Positions 15,371 through 24,174 are shown, counted from the stretch's first letter. The stretch is 64,000 nucleotides of DNA from Deferribacter abyssi (GCF_049472655.1 NZ_JAQNCS010000005.1:68783-132782), one strand, 5' to 3'. Translations and numbers: made by a program. The notes: generated by a model not told the origin, from the letters alone.

Positions 15371-16705
15371 ATGGATAAAAAAGCAGTTGTTATATCATCT
15401 GATAGAAGTGGTTCCGGTAAAAGTAGTTTTTCCATATTTTTATCCAGATTTTTTTCCAATCAACAATTAAAAGTTATCCCTTTTAAATGTGGACCGGATT
15501 ATATTGATACGTTGCATTTAAAGTATGCTTCAAAAAACTATGCTTATAATCTTGATACGGTTTTGATGAATCGTGAAAAGCTGAAGTACAATTTTACCAA
15601 AAAATTACTTGAAAATAACGTGGCCATTGTTGAAGGGGTCATGGGTTTTTATGATGGTGTGGATTTTAAAAGTTTTTACGGAAGTACATATGACATAAGT
15701 AAAACACTATGTTTGCCTGTAATTTTTATATTGGATGTTTCATCATCTTCGTATACTGTTGCAGCAAGATTAAAGGGACTTATTTCACTGGTAGATGATA
15801 TAAATGTAGTCGGCGTTATTTTAAATAAAGTAGGTTCCACAAAGCATGAATCAATGGTTAGAAATGCTGTCGAATATCATACAGGTGTGGAAGTAATAGG
15901 TGCTGTTCCTAAACTAAAAGAGATAGAAATAGCATCGAGACATCTTGGTATAAAAACTGCCATAGAGATGGAGAAAGATTTTTATGAAAAACTTATGGAA
16001 GAATACATTAAATATGCAAATGTGGATAAGATAGTTGATAAAATTAGTTATATTCCTGAACAAATTAATATTCATGATTTTACCTATAACAAGCAAAAGA
16101 AAGTTGCCTATGTTGCTTATGATGAAGCTTTTAATTTTTATTATCATGACAATCTTGATTATTTGGAAAATAATGGATTTAAAATTAAGTTTTTTTCACC
16201 TTTAGAGAACGAAGTCCCTGACAATCCGGATTTTATCTATATTGGCGGTGGATATCCCGAACTTTTTGCTAAAAAGTTGGCAAAATGTATAGAAGTGAAA
16301 GAAGCTATTAGATTATTTGCAAAAAGAGGTGTTCCCATTTTAGCTGAGTGTGGTGGGATGATGTATTTATCAAAAGGGATTTTTACGGCTGACGGTTTTT
16401 ATGAAATGTGTAATCTGTTTGATTTTACTGTGGAGATGACAAAGAAAAGACAATCCCTTGGTTACGTAAAAGTAAAAGCAATGATTGATACCTATTACTT
16501 TGAACAAGGGGAAGAGTTTGTTGGGCATGAATTTCATTATTCCAGAATTAAAGAGAGTAAAGAGGATTTTGTGTTTGAAGTTTACAAACTGACAGGGGAA
16601 GAGAGGTCTTTTGACGGATTTTACAGGGGTAATGCCCTTGCATGTTATACACATTTTCACTTCTTAAGTGAAAACAGTATAGTAAAAAATTTAATAAGGG
16701 GGTAG
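15371..16705 (+). CDS. cbiA: Cobyrinate a,c-diamide synthase
   Basis: 444 residues. The N-terminal dethiobiotin-synthase-like ATP domain has the P-loop DRSGSGKSS. The C-terminal class I glutamine amidotransferase domain has the nucleophile Cys in LAECGGMMYLS and the His in the closing HFHF region. It amidates the a and c side chains of cobyrinate using ATP and glutamine. ATG 15371 is used because GGAG lies 4 nt upstream; GTG 15368 is too close. It is the first gene under riboswitch 1 and is followed by cbiK after 4 nt. Confidence 0.95.
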   Translation: MDKKAVVISSDRSGSGKSSFSIFLSRFFSNQQLKVIPFKCGPDYIDTLHLKYASKNYAYNLDTVLMNREKLKYNFTKKLLENNVAIVEGVMGFYDGVDFKSFYGSTYDISKTLCLPVIFILDVSSSSYTVAARLKGLISLVDDINVVGVILNKVGSTKHESMVRNAVEYHTGVEVIGAVPKLKEIEIASRHLGIKTAIEMEKDFYEKLMEEYIKYANVDKIVDKISYIPEQINIHDFTYNKQKKVAYVAYDEAFNFYYHDNLDYLENNGFKIKFFSPLENEVPDNPDFIYIGGGYPELFAKKLAKCIEVKEAIRLFAKRGVPILAECGGMMYLSKGIFTADGFYEMCNLFDFTVEMTKKRQSLGYVKVKAMIDTYYFEQGEEFVGHEFHYSRIKESKEDFVFEVYKLTGEERSFDGFYRGNALACYTHFHFLSENSIVKNLIRG

Positions 16706-16709
16706 TTGT

Positions 16710-17678
16710 ATGAGAAAGTTTTTGCTTTTTATGTTATTAATTTTCTTTTCAGGAGTTTGTATGGCAGGTATGATGGCAAAGAAAGAGAACAAAACAGCCA
16801 TTGTAATTGCAAGTTTTGGCACCACTTATCCATCAGGACTTAAGTCTATTATCAATATCTTAGACATGGTAAGGGAAGAATTTCCAAATACCGAACTGAG
16901 AGTAACTTTTACGTCCAATATTATCAGAAAAAAATGGCAAGAAAGAAGTAAAAATCCTAAAAAGTGGCTTGAGCAGGGAGTGCCTACAGAAATCATAAAT
17001 GTAAAAGGAATTGTGGCAACATTGGGACAACTATCTGATGAAGGATATAAAAATATAGTTATTCAAACTACACACATATTCCATGGAGAAGAGTTTTCAG
17101 ATGTTCTTGAATATGCAAGAGGGTTAAATTCCATTAAAACAATTAAAGAGAGATGGAAACCTTTTAATAAAATTGTAGTGGGTAGACCTGCTTTAGGTAC
17201 TTATGGTGATAAGTATGATTATCATGAGGATATTAAAGAAGTTGTAAAAGCATTGAGACCGGATATCGAGCTTGCAAGAAAGTATGATGCCGCCCTTGTG
17301 TATATGGGGCATGGGAATGAATATTATTCCACAGGTGCATATATTGAAACAGAAGAGATGTTTAATGAGATGTATCCTGATATGAAAACTTTTATTGGGG
17401 TTGTTGAAGGATATCCTTCTCTGGAGATTGTTCTTAAAAAATTGAGACAGAGTGGCAAAAAGAAGGTGGTTTTAAAGCCTTTTATGGTGGTGGCAGGTGA
17501 TCATGCCAGCAATGATATGGCAGGAGACGAGCCTGATTCCTGGAAAAATATATTGCAGAGAGAAGGGTATAAAGTGATACCTGTTATTGAAGGGCTTGGT
17601 TCTAATGATGCCTTTGCAAGAATTTTTGTAGAGCATCTTAAAGATGCTGCAAGGGATGGTGGAATTATTCTTAAATGA
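16710..17678 (+). CDS. cbiK: Sirohydrochlorin cobaltochelatase with signal peptide (CbiK-P type)
   Basis: 322 residues. Residues 1-20 are a Sec signal (MRKFLLFMLLIFFSGVCMAG). The mature part matches CbiK chelatases: IASFGTTYPSG, QTTHIFHGEEF and VYMGHGNEYYSTGAY supply metal-binding histidines, and VAGDHASNDMAGDEPDSW is characteristic. CbiK normally inserts Co2+ into sirohydrochlorin in the cytoplasm. A periplasmic form is known in Desulfovibrio beside an ABC transporter, and here it is directly followed by one. It is the only cobalt chelatase in the window, so its location relative to the cytoplasmic pathway is puzzling. Confidence 0.9.
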   Translation: MRKFLLFMLLIFFSGVCMAGMMAKKENKTAIVIASFGTTYPSGLKSIINILDMVREEFPNTELRVTFTSNIIRKKWQERSKNPKKWLEQGVPTEIINVKGIVATLGQLSDEGYKNIVIQTTHIFHGEEFSDVLEYARGLNSIKTIKERWKPFNKIVVGRPALGTYGDKYDYHEDIKEVVKALRPDIELARKYDAALVYMGHGNEYYSTGAYIETEEMFNEMYPDMKTFIGVVEGYPSLEIVLKKLRQSGKKKVVLKPFMVVAGDHASNDMAGDEPDSWKNILQREGYKVIPVIEGLGSNDAFARIFVEHLKDAARDGGIILK

Positions 17679-18613
17679 GAAGAACATTGGTTACTCTGTT
17701 TTTGACAGTTGTAATTGTTATTTTTGCCCTTACAAATGGGGCTGTTAAGCTTAATGATATGAATCTTAATTTAATGTTAAATATAAGATTGCCGAGAGTT
17801 TTAATGGCATTTTTGGTGGGAGCCATGCTTGCGCAAAGCGGTTCCCTTTTGCAACTATTATTGAGAAATCCTCTTGCCGACGGATTTACCACAGGTATTT
17901 CATCGGCGGCAGCATTGGGTGCAGTTATAGCCATAACGTTAGGATTTAACTATTTTTTTATCCCTTTTGTTTCTCTCTTTTTTGCTACCCTTGGTTTAAT
18001 GATTGTTTTTAAGGTGGGCAGCAGTGACAAATCTTTTCATTTTACTACAATTATTCTGGCAGGGATTGTGTTGAATATCATATGTTCTTCATTTATCAGC
18101 TTTTTGAAATACTATTTTAATGATTCTATAGGTACAGTGGTTTTTTGGTTGATGGGTGGTTTTTACGGTGTAACATATTCTAAAATAACTATTCTAGCTT
18201 TTGTTACGATTGTTCTTTTCTTTTTGAGCTATAAAAGTGCTTATAAATTGAATATTCTTGCTTTTGACGATCTTACGGCAAATTCCCTTGGGGTAAATGT
18301 GAAAAGGATGAGAAAAAAGTTTTTTGTAGTTGCAGCCATGTTGACTGCAGTGGCAGTTAGTTTTAGCGGTATCATAGGTTTTGTGGGATTAATTGTACCT
18401 CATATCGTAAGAGGTATTTTCGGTGGAGATATGAAAACCAATATTTTGTATTCCACGCTGTTTGGAGCAAATTTTCTGCTTTTTGCAGATACAATTAGCA
18501 GGATAATTATCCCTTCAGGTGCCGAATTGCCTGTGGGGGTGGTGACTTCATTTCTTGGCGGACTTTTTTTCATATTTCTACTCAAATATAAATTGAAGCG
18601 GGTTTGGTACTAG
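17675..18613 (+). CDS. btuC: FecCD/BtuC-family ABC permease
   Basis: 312 residues with about nine to ten membrane segments of the FecCD/BtuC type. The conserved IGFVGLIVPHIVRGIFG segment contacts the ATPase. It starts at ATGA overlapping the cbiK stop. Under a cobalamin riboswitch and beside btuD/btuF-like genes it most likely imports corrinoids. Iron-siderophore, heme or sirohydrochlorin uptake is possible given the adjacent periplasmic chelatase. Confidence 0.85.
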   Translation: MRRTLVTLFLTVVIVIFALTNGAVKLNDMNLNLMLNIRLPRVLMAFLVGAMLAQSGSLLQLLLRNPLADGFTTGISSAAALGAVIAITLGFNYFFIPFVSLFFATLGLMIVFKVGSSDKSFHFTTIILAGIVLNIICSSFISFLKYYFNDSIGTVVFWLMGGFYGVTYSKITILAFVTIVLFFLSYKSAYKLNILAFDDLTANSLGVNVKRMRKKFFVVAAMLTAVAVSFSGIIGFVGLIVPHIVRGIFGGDMKTNILYSTLFGANFLLFADTISRIIIPSGAELPVGVVTSFLGGLFFIFLLKYKLKRVWY

Positions 18614-18629
18614 ATGAGTGTAGATAAAG

Positions 18630-19361
18630 ATGAATATTATTGAAGTTAAGAATTTGAATTTTGTACAAGATGAATTTTATCTTAAAATTAAGCACTTGGA
18701 GATTAAAAAGGGTGAAAAAGTGGCTTTACTTGGTGAAAACGGAGCGGGTAAAAGTACTTTTTTTAATCTTATTTCAGGTATTTATGATAATTACGAAGGT
18801 GAAATTGATATAAACGGTAAAAATATTAAAGATTATTCTAATTTGGGGCTTGCAAAAGCGATTTCCTATTTACCTCAGTTTTCAGAGATAATTTTCGGAT
18901 TTAGTGTATTTGAGACGGTTTTATTTGGGAGATATCCGAAAACAGGGGGGAATTACGGCAAAAAAGATTATGAACTAACGGAGCAATGGTTAGAAAAGTT
19001 AGAATTGACGGATTTGAGAAATAGAAAGTTTAGAGAACTTTCGGGTGGGGAAAAGAGAAGAGTAATGCTGGCAAGGGTTTTTAATCAGGATAGTAATGTG
19101 GTTGTTCTCGATGAGCCTTTCTCAATGATTGATGTCAAGTTTATTAAAACTATCAGGGGATTACTTGATGAATTGGACAAGACAGTAATTTGTTCTGTCC
19201 ATGACATAAATCAGGTGAGGGGCGTTTGCGATAGAGTGGTGTTTTTGAAAAAAGGTGAAATAGCCAAATTTTTGAAGATGGATGAAGTAACCAGGGAGGT
19301 CTTGAATGAGATTTTTGAAGTCGATTTTAATAATATTAACGGTTATTTTCTGGCTGTGTAA
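18630..19361 (+). CDS. btuD: ABC importer ATPase, BtuD/FecE type
   Basis: 243 residues with Walker A LGENGAGKST, signature LSGGEKRRV, Walker B NVVVLDEPFSMIDVK and an H-loop at SVHDINQ. It couples ATP hydrolysis to the BtuC-like permease. It starts 16 nt after the permease and its 3' end overlaps the substrate-binding protein gene by 56 nt. The alanine/glutamine-rich family features do not tell corrinoid from iron-chelate import; the riboswitch argues for corrinoid. Confidence 0.85.
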   Translation: MNIIEVKNLNFVQDEFYLKIKHLEIKKGEKVALLGENGAGKSTFFNLISGIYDNYEGEIDINGKNIKDYSNLGLAKAISYLPQFSEIIFGFSVFETVLFGRYPKTGGNYGKKDYELTEQWLEKLELTDLRNRKFRELSGGEKRRVMLARVFNQDSNVVVLDEPFSMIDVKFIKTIRGLLDELDKTVICSVHDINQVRGVCDRVVFLKKGEIAKFLKMDEVTREVLNEIFEVDFNNINGYFLAV

Positions 19362-20103
19362 ATACAGTTTTGCCTATGATAGAGTTGTCATTTTGTCTCC
19401 GGCTGCTGTTGATATCTTTTCAAAACTCGGATTGGATGACAGTATAGTCGGAGTTACGAGACATATAAAAGAGTTTAAAAAAGCGAGGAAAGTTGGTTCT
19501 CATATAAAACCTAATATTGAGATTATTGCATCATTAAATCCTGATTTGATAGTCTATTCTAATGAAAAATATTTTCCAAAGCTGCTCAAATCAAAAGTAG
19601 ATGCAAAATTTTATAGATATGATCCAAGAACCGTGGAAGAGATTTTTGAAAAAATTCTGGAAATTTCAAAGATGATGGATGTGCCCCAAAAAGGGGTACG
19701 GTTAGTTGATGACCTTAAAGTAAAATTGAAGAAGGTTAAAAAGTTAAGAAAGATACCGAAGGTTGTTTATGAAGTTATGTATGTGCCATATATGGTGGCA
19801 GGTGAAAAGAATATTGTCTCGGATGTGATCAGGAAAGCAGGTGGTATCAATCTTGTAAAAATTAATAGAAAACTTGTGAGGTATTCTTTAGAGAAGGTGT
19901 TGGCTTTAAATCCAGATATATACATATATCAAGTTGGACCTATGAATAAAAAGGCCGTGGCACCTGAAAAAAGGTTGGAGTTTAAAAGTTTGAAATCCAA
20001 ATTTGTGGAAGTGGATGAGCTCCTTTTTTCTAGGGGGAACAGCCACACTATAGATGCCATTTTGCAGTTAAACCAAATTTTTTATAGATGGAGTAATGAA
20101 TGA
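19306..20103 (+). CDS. btuF: Periplasmic substrate-binding protein, BtuF/FepB type
   Basis: 265 residues with a Sec signal (about 1-23, ending YSFA). The fold is the cluster A-II binding protein type: VVILSPAAVDIFSKLGLDDSIVGVTRH near the start, SLNPDLIVYSNEKYF in the middle, and a long linking helix. ATG 19306 lies inside the ATPase gene but has a strong AGGGAGG upstream and gives a proper signal peptide. It would deliver corrinoid, or possibly a related tetrapyrrole, to the BtuCD-like complex. Confidence 0.82.
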   Translation: MRFLKSILIILTVIFWLCKYSFAYDRVVILSPAAVDIFSKLGLDDSIVGVTRHIKEFKKARKVGSHIKPNIEIIASLNPDLIVYSNEKYFPKLLKSKVDAKFYRYDPRTVEEIFEKILEISKMMDVPQKGVRLVDDLKVKLKKVKKLRKIPKVVYEVMYVPYMVAGEKNIVSDVIRKAGGINLVKINRKLVRYSLEKVLALNPDIYIYQVGPMNKKAVAPEKRLEFKSLKSKFVEVDELLFSRGNSHTIDAILQLNQIFYRWSNE

Positions 20104-20873
20104 GAAAATTGGTAATTGAAGGAGCGGGAGTAGGCAAAGATTTAATTACGGTAAAGGGGTTAGAGAAGCTAAAAGAAGCTGATGTGATTTTATATGATAG
20201 ACTTGTGGATGAGAAGATTCTGCAAGATTTGAATTGTAAAAAGATTTTTGTGGGTAAAACTCCATATAAACCGAGCTGTAGTCAATGTCAGATTAATAGT
20301 TTGATTGAAAAGTATCTGATGGAAGATAAAACCGTTTTACGTATAAAAAGTGGTGATGCGTCCATATATTCAAGAAGCCTTGAAGAGATTGATGTGGCAA
20401 GGAGGTGTGAGGCTGCTATTGAGATCATTCCTGGAGTAACGACTGTTTCTCATCTGGTAGCAAAAATTGAGACTGCTCTTACTGCAAGAGATGTTTCATC
20501 TGGAGTGATTTTTATCACAGGACATAAAAAAGAGGGTGAGCTTGAGCAGGCTTACAACTGGAAGGCATTGGTAGATTTAAACATGAGTATTGTGGTATAT
20601 ATGGGGGTAAAAAACTTTTTGATTATATTGAAAAAACTTGTTGAAAACGGATTGAAAGAAACTACCCCTATTGCCATAGGTGAAAAGCTTGAATATCCCG
20701 ATGAGAAGATTTTAATTTCCACAGTGGGTGATGTTTTAAAGGGTGGGTTCAAAATAAGCTATCCCTCCATAATGCTTATTGGAGAAGTAGTAGGTTATTC
20801 CAACCGGTTTTTAAAAGAAATGAGGCGAAAAGGTGAGGTGTGTAACAAATGCAAAGAAGGATTTATGCCATAG
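20100..20873 (+). CDS. cobA: Uroporphyrinogen-III C-methyltransferase (SUMT)
   Basis: 257 residues of the tetrapyrrole methylase fold. The glycine loop is IEGAGVGKDLITVKG, a variant of the usual GAGPGDxxLLTxKG. VILYDRLVD, IKSGDASIYSR and IIPGVTTVSHLVAK follow in family order. It would make precorrin-2 (dihydrosirohydrochlorin) from uroporphyrinogen III, feeding SirC and CbiK. A cysteine pair near the C-terminus (CNKCKEG) is unusual. GGAG lies 6 nt upstream of the ATG, which overlaps the preceding stop. Confidence 0.82.
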   Translation: MRKLVIEGAGVGKDLITVKGLEKLKEADVILYDRLVDEKILQDLNCKKIFVGKTPYKPSCSQCQINSLIEKYLMEDKTVLRIKSGDASIYSRSLEEIDVARRCEAAIEIIPGVTTVSHLVAKIETALTARDVSSGVIFITGHKKEGELEQAYNWKALVDLNMSIVVYMGVKNFLIILKKLVENGLKETTPIAIGEKLEYPDEKILISTVGDVLKGGFKISYPSIMLIGEVVGYSNRFLKEMRRKGEVCNKCKEGFMP

Positions 20874-21550
20874 GATTGGGGCCCGGAGATTCCGAATACA
20901 TCAGTGTCAAAGGGGTAAATGTTTTAAAATCATGCGATTTGGTGGTGGTGCCACAATCAGATAAAACGGGTAGAAGTGTTGCAAAGGAGATTGTGAAGCA
21001 ATATGTAAGTGATGAGAAGATTTTTATGTATTTCTTTCCGATGAATAATGATAAAGAGCTTCTTGATAGAAGATATTCTGAATTGGCTGAAAAGATAGAG
21101 CAGTTTTTGAATGAGGGCAAAAAAGTATGTTATGTGACAATCGGTGACTTATCCATTTACAGTACTTTTAATTATCTTTATGAAAAGCTGAAAGAAAAAG
21201 AGATTAAAGTTGAAAAAATAGCGGGCATCCCTTCTTTTATTGCAGCGGCAAACAGGATAGATGAAAATATTGTGATTAAAGGGGAGTCTTTTTGCGTTGT
21301 TGAAATGGAGAAAGATGGGAGGATGCTGGGAAAAGTTTTGAGTCTTTTTGACACAGTGATTGTTATGAAAGTGCATAAAAGATTGAAAAGTTTAATCGAG
21401 TTTGCACGAGAAAATAAAATGGTGGAAAAAGCTTATCTTGTGGAGCGATGTACTTTGGATGGTGAAAGGGTTTTTGATCTTTTAACTGATGAGGTCCCTG
21501 AAAATGCGGGATATTTATCCACAGCTATTTTGTACAGGAGAAAAGGATGA
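20849..21550 (+). CDS. cbiL: Precorrin-2 / cobalt-factor II C20-methyltransferase
   Basis: 233 residues, tetrapyrrole methylase fold with GLGPGDSEYISVKGVNVLKSCDLVVVP at the N-terminus, followed by the CbiL-like FFPMNND stretch and GIPSFIAAANR. It adds the C20 methyl. It overlaps cobA by 25 nt and ends overlapping cbiC by 4 nt, consistent with translational coupling within the riboswitch operon. Confidence 0.88.
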   Translation: MQRRIYAIGLGPGDSEYISVKGVNVLKSCDLVVVPQSDKTGRSVAKEIVKQYVSDEKIFMYFFPMNNDKELLDRRYSELAEKIEQFLNEGKKVCYVTIGDLSIYSTFNYLYEKLKEKEIKVEKIAGIPSFIAAANRIDENIVIKGESFCVVEMEKDGRMLGKVLSLFDTVIVMKVHKRLKSLIEFARENKMVEKAYLVERCTLDGERVFDLLTDEVPENAGYLSTAILYRRKG

Positions 21551-22164
21551 AAAAAGGGGAAATGATTGAGAAGGAGAGTTTTGATATTATAGAACAGAAT
21601 GTGGATCTTTCAAATTTTAGTGAAGAAGAGAAAGTGGTAGTAAAAAGAGTTATACATGCTTCTGGCGACTTTGAGTTTGCAAAATTGATACATTTTTCAA
21701 AAGAATGGTTAAAAGATTTTAAAGATATTTTGGGAAAAAAGCCTTCTGTGATTTGTGATGTGAATATGGTAAAATCAGGTATTACTGAAAAGTATCTAAG
21801 AGTTAGCGGACTGAAAACTTATTGCTTTATTTCTGATGACGAAGTTATTAGGAGGGCTAAGGAGCTTAATAAAACTCAGGCTGAGATTTCAATGGAATAT
21901 GCTTTTGATAGGTTTGAAAATATAATTTTTGTTATCGGCAATGCTCCTACCGCTTTGTTGAAAGTAATTGAGATGAGCAAAGATAGAGATGATAAAGCTG
22001 TATTTGTGGTCGGTATGCCTGTGGGGTTTGTAAAAGCTGCAGAATTTAAAAAAATGCTTGCAGAATCTCCGATTCCTTGCATTACAAATTTTGGGACAAA
22101 GGGTGGTAGCGGTATTGCCGCTGCTGCATTCAACGCTTTGATAAAAGTATGCTATCATGTTTGA
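21547..22164 (+). CDS. cbiC: Cobalt-precorrin-8 methylmutase
   Basis: 205 residues. The active-site region RVIHASGDFEFAKLIHF contains the histidine that moves the C11 methyl to C12. CDVNMVKSGI, VIGNAPTALL and ITNFGTKGGSGIAAAAFNAL complete the CbiC/CobH pattern. The product is cobyrinate (Co-hydrogenobyrinate in the aerobic numbering). The ATG overlaps the cbiL stop, with AGGAG upstream. Confidence 0.93.
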   Translation: MKKGEMIEKESFDIIEQNVDLSNFSEEEKVVVKRVIHASGDFEFAKLIHFSKEWLKDFKDILGKKPSVICDVNMVKSGITEKYLRVSGLKTYCFISDDEVIRRAKELNKTQAEISMEYAFDRFENIIFVIGNAPTALLKVIEMSKDRDDKAVFVVGMPVGFVKAAEFKKMLAESPIPCITNFGTKGGSGIAAAAFNALIKVCYHV

Positions 22165-22852
22165 TAAATTACTGATTTTAGGTGGAACTTCTGATACTCA
22201 TAGGTTTTTAAATTCATTAGAAAGTGACAATTTCATTATAACTGTGGCAACCGAATATGGATATGAGCAGTTTTCAAAAAAATATGGTAAAGATAAGGTA
22301 TTGTTTATAAAATTTGATGAGGCAAGTTTAGAGAAGTTTATCAAAGAAAATAAAATTACTAAAATTATTGATACCACGCATCCTTACGCAAAAGTGATAA
22401 CAGAAACAGCTTTGAATGTATCAAAGAATTTGAATATAGAGTATCTTTCGTATGTTAGAGATGATGATATTAATGTTGATTATGAAAAAGCTATTTTTTT
22501 TAGCAACAGAGAAGAAGTGATAACTTTTTTAAAAGAAAAGGATTTTAGGAGAATTTTATTTACAATTGGAAGTAAAATGATGAAAGATTTTGCATTTTTA
22601 AAAGATAAAGCTTATGTGCGTGTTTTACCTTTTGAAAATTCCATCTACGAAGTGAGAAAATATGGATTTGATTATGATAAAATTATTGCCATGCAGGGAC
22701 CGTTTTCAAAGGATTTTAATGTGGCACTGATTAAAGAGCTTAAAATAGATCTTCTTATTACGAAAAAGAGTGGAAAGGCCGGTGGTTTTAAAGAGAAAAT
22801 AGAGGCTTGCGAAGAAACCGGAATTTATTGTATTGTAATTGATAATGAATAA
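22157..22852 (+). CDS. cbiJ: Cobalt-precorrin-6A reductase
   Basis: 231 residues beginning LLILGGTSDTHRF, the NAD(P)-binding start typical of CbiJ/CobK. IIDTTHPYAKVITETAL, the FTIGSKMMKDF block and LLITKKSGKAGGFKEKIEA are family hallmarks. It reduces the macrocycle before the CbiE/CbiT steps. It overlaps cbiC by 8 nt. Confidence 0.9.
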   Translation: MFDKLLILGGTSDTHRFLNSLESDNFIITVATEYGYEQFSKKYGKDKVLFIKFDEASLEKFIKENKITKIIDTTHPYAKVITETALNVSKNLNIEYLSYVRDDDINVDYEKAIFFSNREEVITFLKEKDFRRILFTIGSKMMKDFAFLKDKAYVRVLPFENSIYEVRKYGFDYDKIIAMQGPFSKDFNVALIKELKIDLLITKKSGKAGGFKEKIEACEETGIYCIVIDNE

Positions 22853-23579
22853 TAAGCTAAAGGAATATTTTAAAAATTTTAAAACTGCTATTGTTGCCTT
22901 AAGTGGTGGTGCCGATAGTTCTGCGGTTTTAAAATTGGCTACAGATTACTTAGGAAAAGAGAATGTTCTAGCGGCAACTTGTGTTAATTTTAATATGTTT
23001 GTTTATGAGATAAATTTTGCCTATAAAGTAGCCGATCTGCTGAATGTGGCATGGAAACCTTTTTATGCAAAACTTGCCAATGAGCTTTTTACAGATGATA
23101 GGGATAAATGTTTTTATTGTAAAAAAAATATCTTGGGAGAACTGGTCAAAATAAAAAAGGAATTCGGGATTGATGTTATTTTTGATGGTTCGAATATCGA
23201 TGATTTAGCTGATTATAGACCTGGAATGAAAGCAATAGAGATGTTTAATATTAAATCCCCGTTGTTGGAAAATGAGCTTGGGAAAGAATATGTTTCTGAA
23301 GTTATTAAAGATTCTGTTTTGAACACACTCTCATTTCATACTCAATCATGTATTGCTACGAGAGTTAAAACAAAAAATGCCACGGTAGAGGATATAAGAA
23401 AGATTGAACTTGCTGAGGATATGTTAAGAGATAAGTTTCCAGATATAAGAGTGAGATATTTCGGTGATTCTTTGAAGGTGGAATTTAAAAGAGATCGTAT
23501 AGTTGATGAGGTTGATAGGCGTTTCATTTTTGAAATTTTAGAAAAAAATTTTGACGAAAAAGTAAAGATAATAATTTGA
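22845..23579 (+). CDS. larE: LarE-like PP-loop sulfur transferase in the cobamide operon
   Basis: 244 residues. The ATP pyrophosphatase P-loop is ALSGGADSS (18-26). Also present are KCFYCK (Cys89, Cys92), DGSNIDDLADYRPGMKA (114-130) and SCIATRVKT with Cys169 at the place of the LarE sacrificial cysteine. LarE makes the thiocarboxylates of the nickel-pincer cofactor. Homologues with this three-cysteine set are reported to bind an Fe-S cluster and use it catalytically. Here it is the last gene under riboswitch 1, overlapping cbiJ by 8 nt; no larB or larC is in the window. Its substrate is open. Confidence 0.8.
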   Translation: MNNKLKEYFKNFKTAIVALSGGADSSAVLKLATDYLGKENVLAATCVNFNMFVYEINFAYKVADLLNVAWKPFYAKLANELFTDDRDKCFYCKKNILGELVKIKKEFGIDVIFDGSNIDDLADYRPGMKAIEMFNIKSPLLENELGKEYVSEVIKDSVLNTLSFHTQSCIATRVKTKNATVEDIRKIELAEDMLRDKFPDIRVRYFGDSLKVEFKRDRIVDEVDRRFIFEILEKNFDEKVKIII

Positions 23580-23640
23580 TTAATTAAAAACTTTTTCAAA
23601 AACAATTCAAATATTTCAGTTTTAAATCACACATTTTAAA

Positions 23641-23671
23641 AATGGTCAGCTATGTATAAAAAAGCACCATT
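23641..23671. promoter_or_regulatory. Inverted repeat upstream of the glnK promoter, possible enhancer
   Basis: AATGGTCAGC and GCACCATT (AATGGT 23641-23646, ACCATT 23666-23671) form an imperfect inverted repeat about 150 bp upstream of the sigma-54 element, a usual distance for an NtrC-type activator. The rest of 23580-23786 is AT-rich without an open reading frame. Confidence 0.3.
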
Positions 23672-23786
23672 ATTAGATTAAAAAATAGACATATTATTAA
23701 AAAAACTAATAATAAAAATAGCCTATGGTAATAAATAAGATCGTTAACTATTTGTTGTTAAATCGTTTTAGTGAATCTTAAAATTG

Positions 23787-23802
23787 TGGCATGTGTATTG
23801 CA
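23787..23802 (+). promoter_or_regulatory. Sigma-54 (-24/-12) promoter of glnK-amtB
   Basis: TGGCATGTGTATTGCA places GG at -25/-24 and GC at -13/-12 with exact spacing, one change from TGGCACG-N4-TTGCA. The predicted start near 23813 falls right at the AAGGAGG ribosome site, giving a leader of only about 14 nt. This fits nitrogen-limitation control. Confidence 0.8.
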
Positions 23803-23826
23803 TATTGATTTTTAAGGAGGTGGCGT

Positions 23827-24165
23827 ATGAAACTTGTTAAAGCAGTTATTAAACCGTTTAAACTTGATGATGTTAAAGAAGCTCTTGTTAATCTTGGTGT
23901 TAAAGGGATGACAATTTATGAGGTCAAAGGTTTTGGAAGACAGAAGGGGCATTTTGAGCTTTACAGAGGAGCAGAATACGAGGTGGATTTTGTGCCAAAG
24001 GTGGTGGTGGAAGTAGTGGTTACTGACGATATGGAAGAACAGGTTGTTGAAAAGATAATGCAGACGGCTCGTACAGGGAAAATTGGTGATGGAAAGATAT
24101 TTATTATGGATGTTTCAAGATGTGTGAGAATTAGAACAGGTGAGATTGATGAAAGGTGTTTATAG
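23827..24165 (+). CDS. glnK: PII nitrogen regulatory protein (GlnK/GlnB)
   Basis: 112 residues, complete PII protein. Tyr51 in the T-loop (YRGAEYEVDFVPKV) is the usual uridylylation site, and TGKIGDGKIFI and RIRTGEIDE supply nucleotide-binding residues. It senses 2-oxoglutarate and ATP/ADP and blocks the ammonium channel when nitrogen is plentiful. A strong AAGGAGG precedes the start. Position ahead of amtB by 9 nt supports the GlnK name. The sigma-54 promoter indicates nitrogen control. Confidence 0.95.
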   Translation: MKLVKAVIKPFKLDDVKEALVNLGVKGMTIYEVKGFGRQKGHFELYRGAEYEVDFVPKVVVEVVVTDDMEEQVVEKIMQTARTGKIGDGKIFIMDVSRCVRIRTGEIDERCL

Positions 24166-24174
24166 GAGGTATCA

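Noticed and set aside
23556..23597. GAAAAAGT/ACTTTTTC inverted repeat at the end of the larE-like gene as a terminator
   Set aside because: Only A-T-rich 8-bp arms with a 26-nt loop and no T-run after it.
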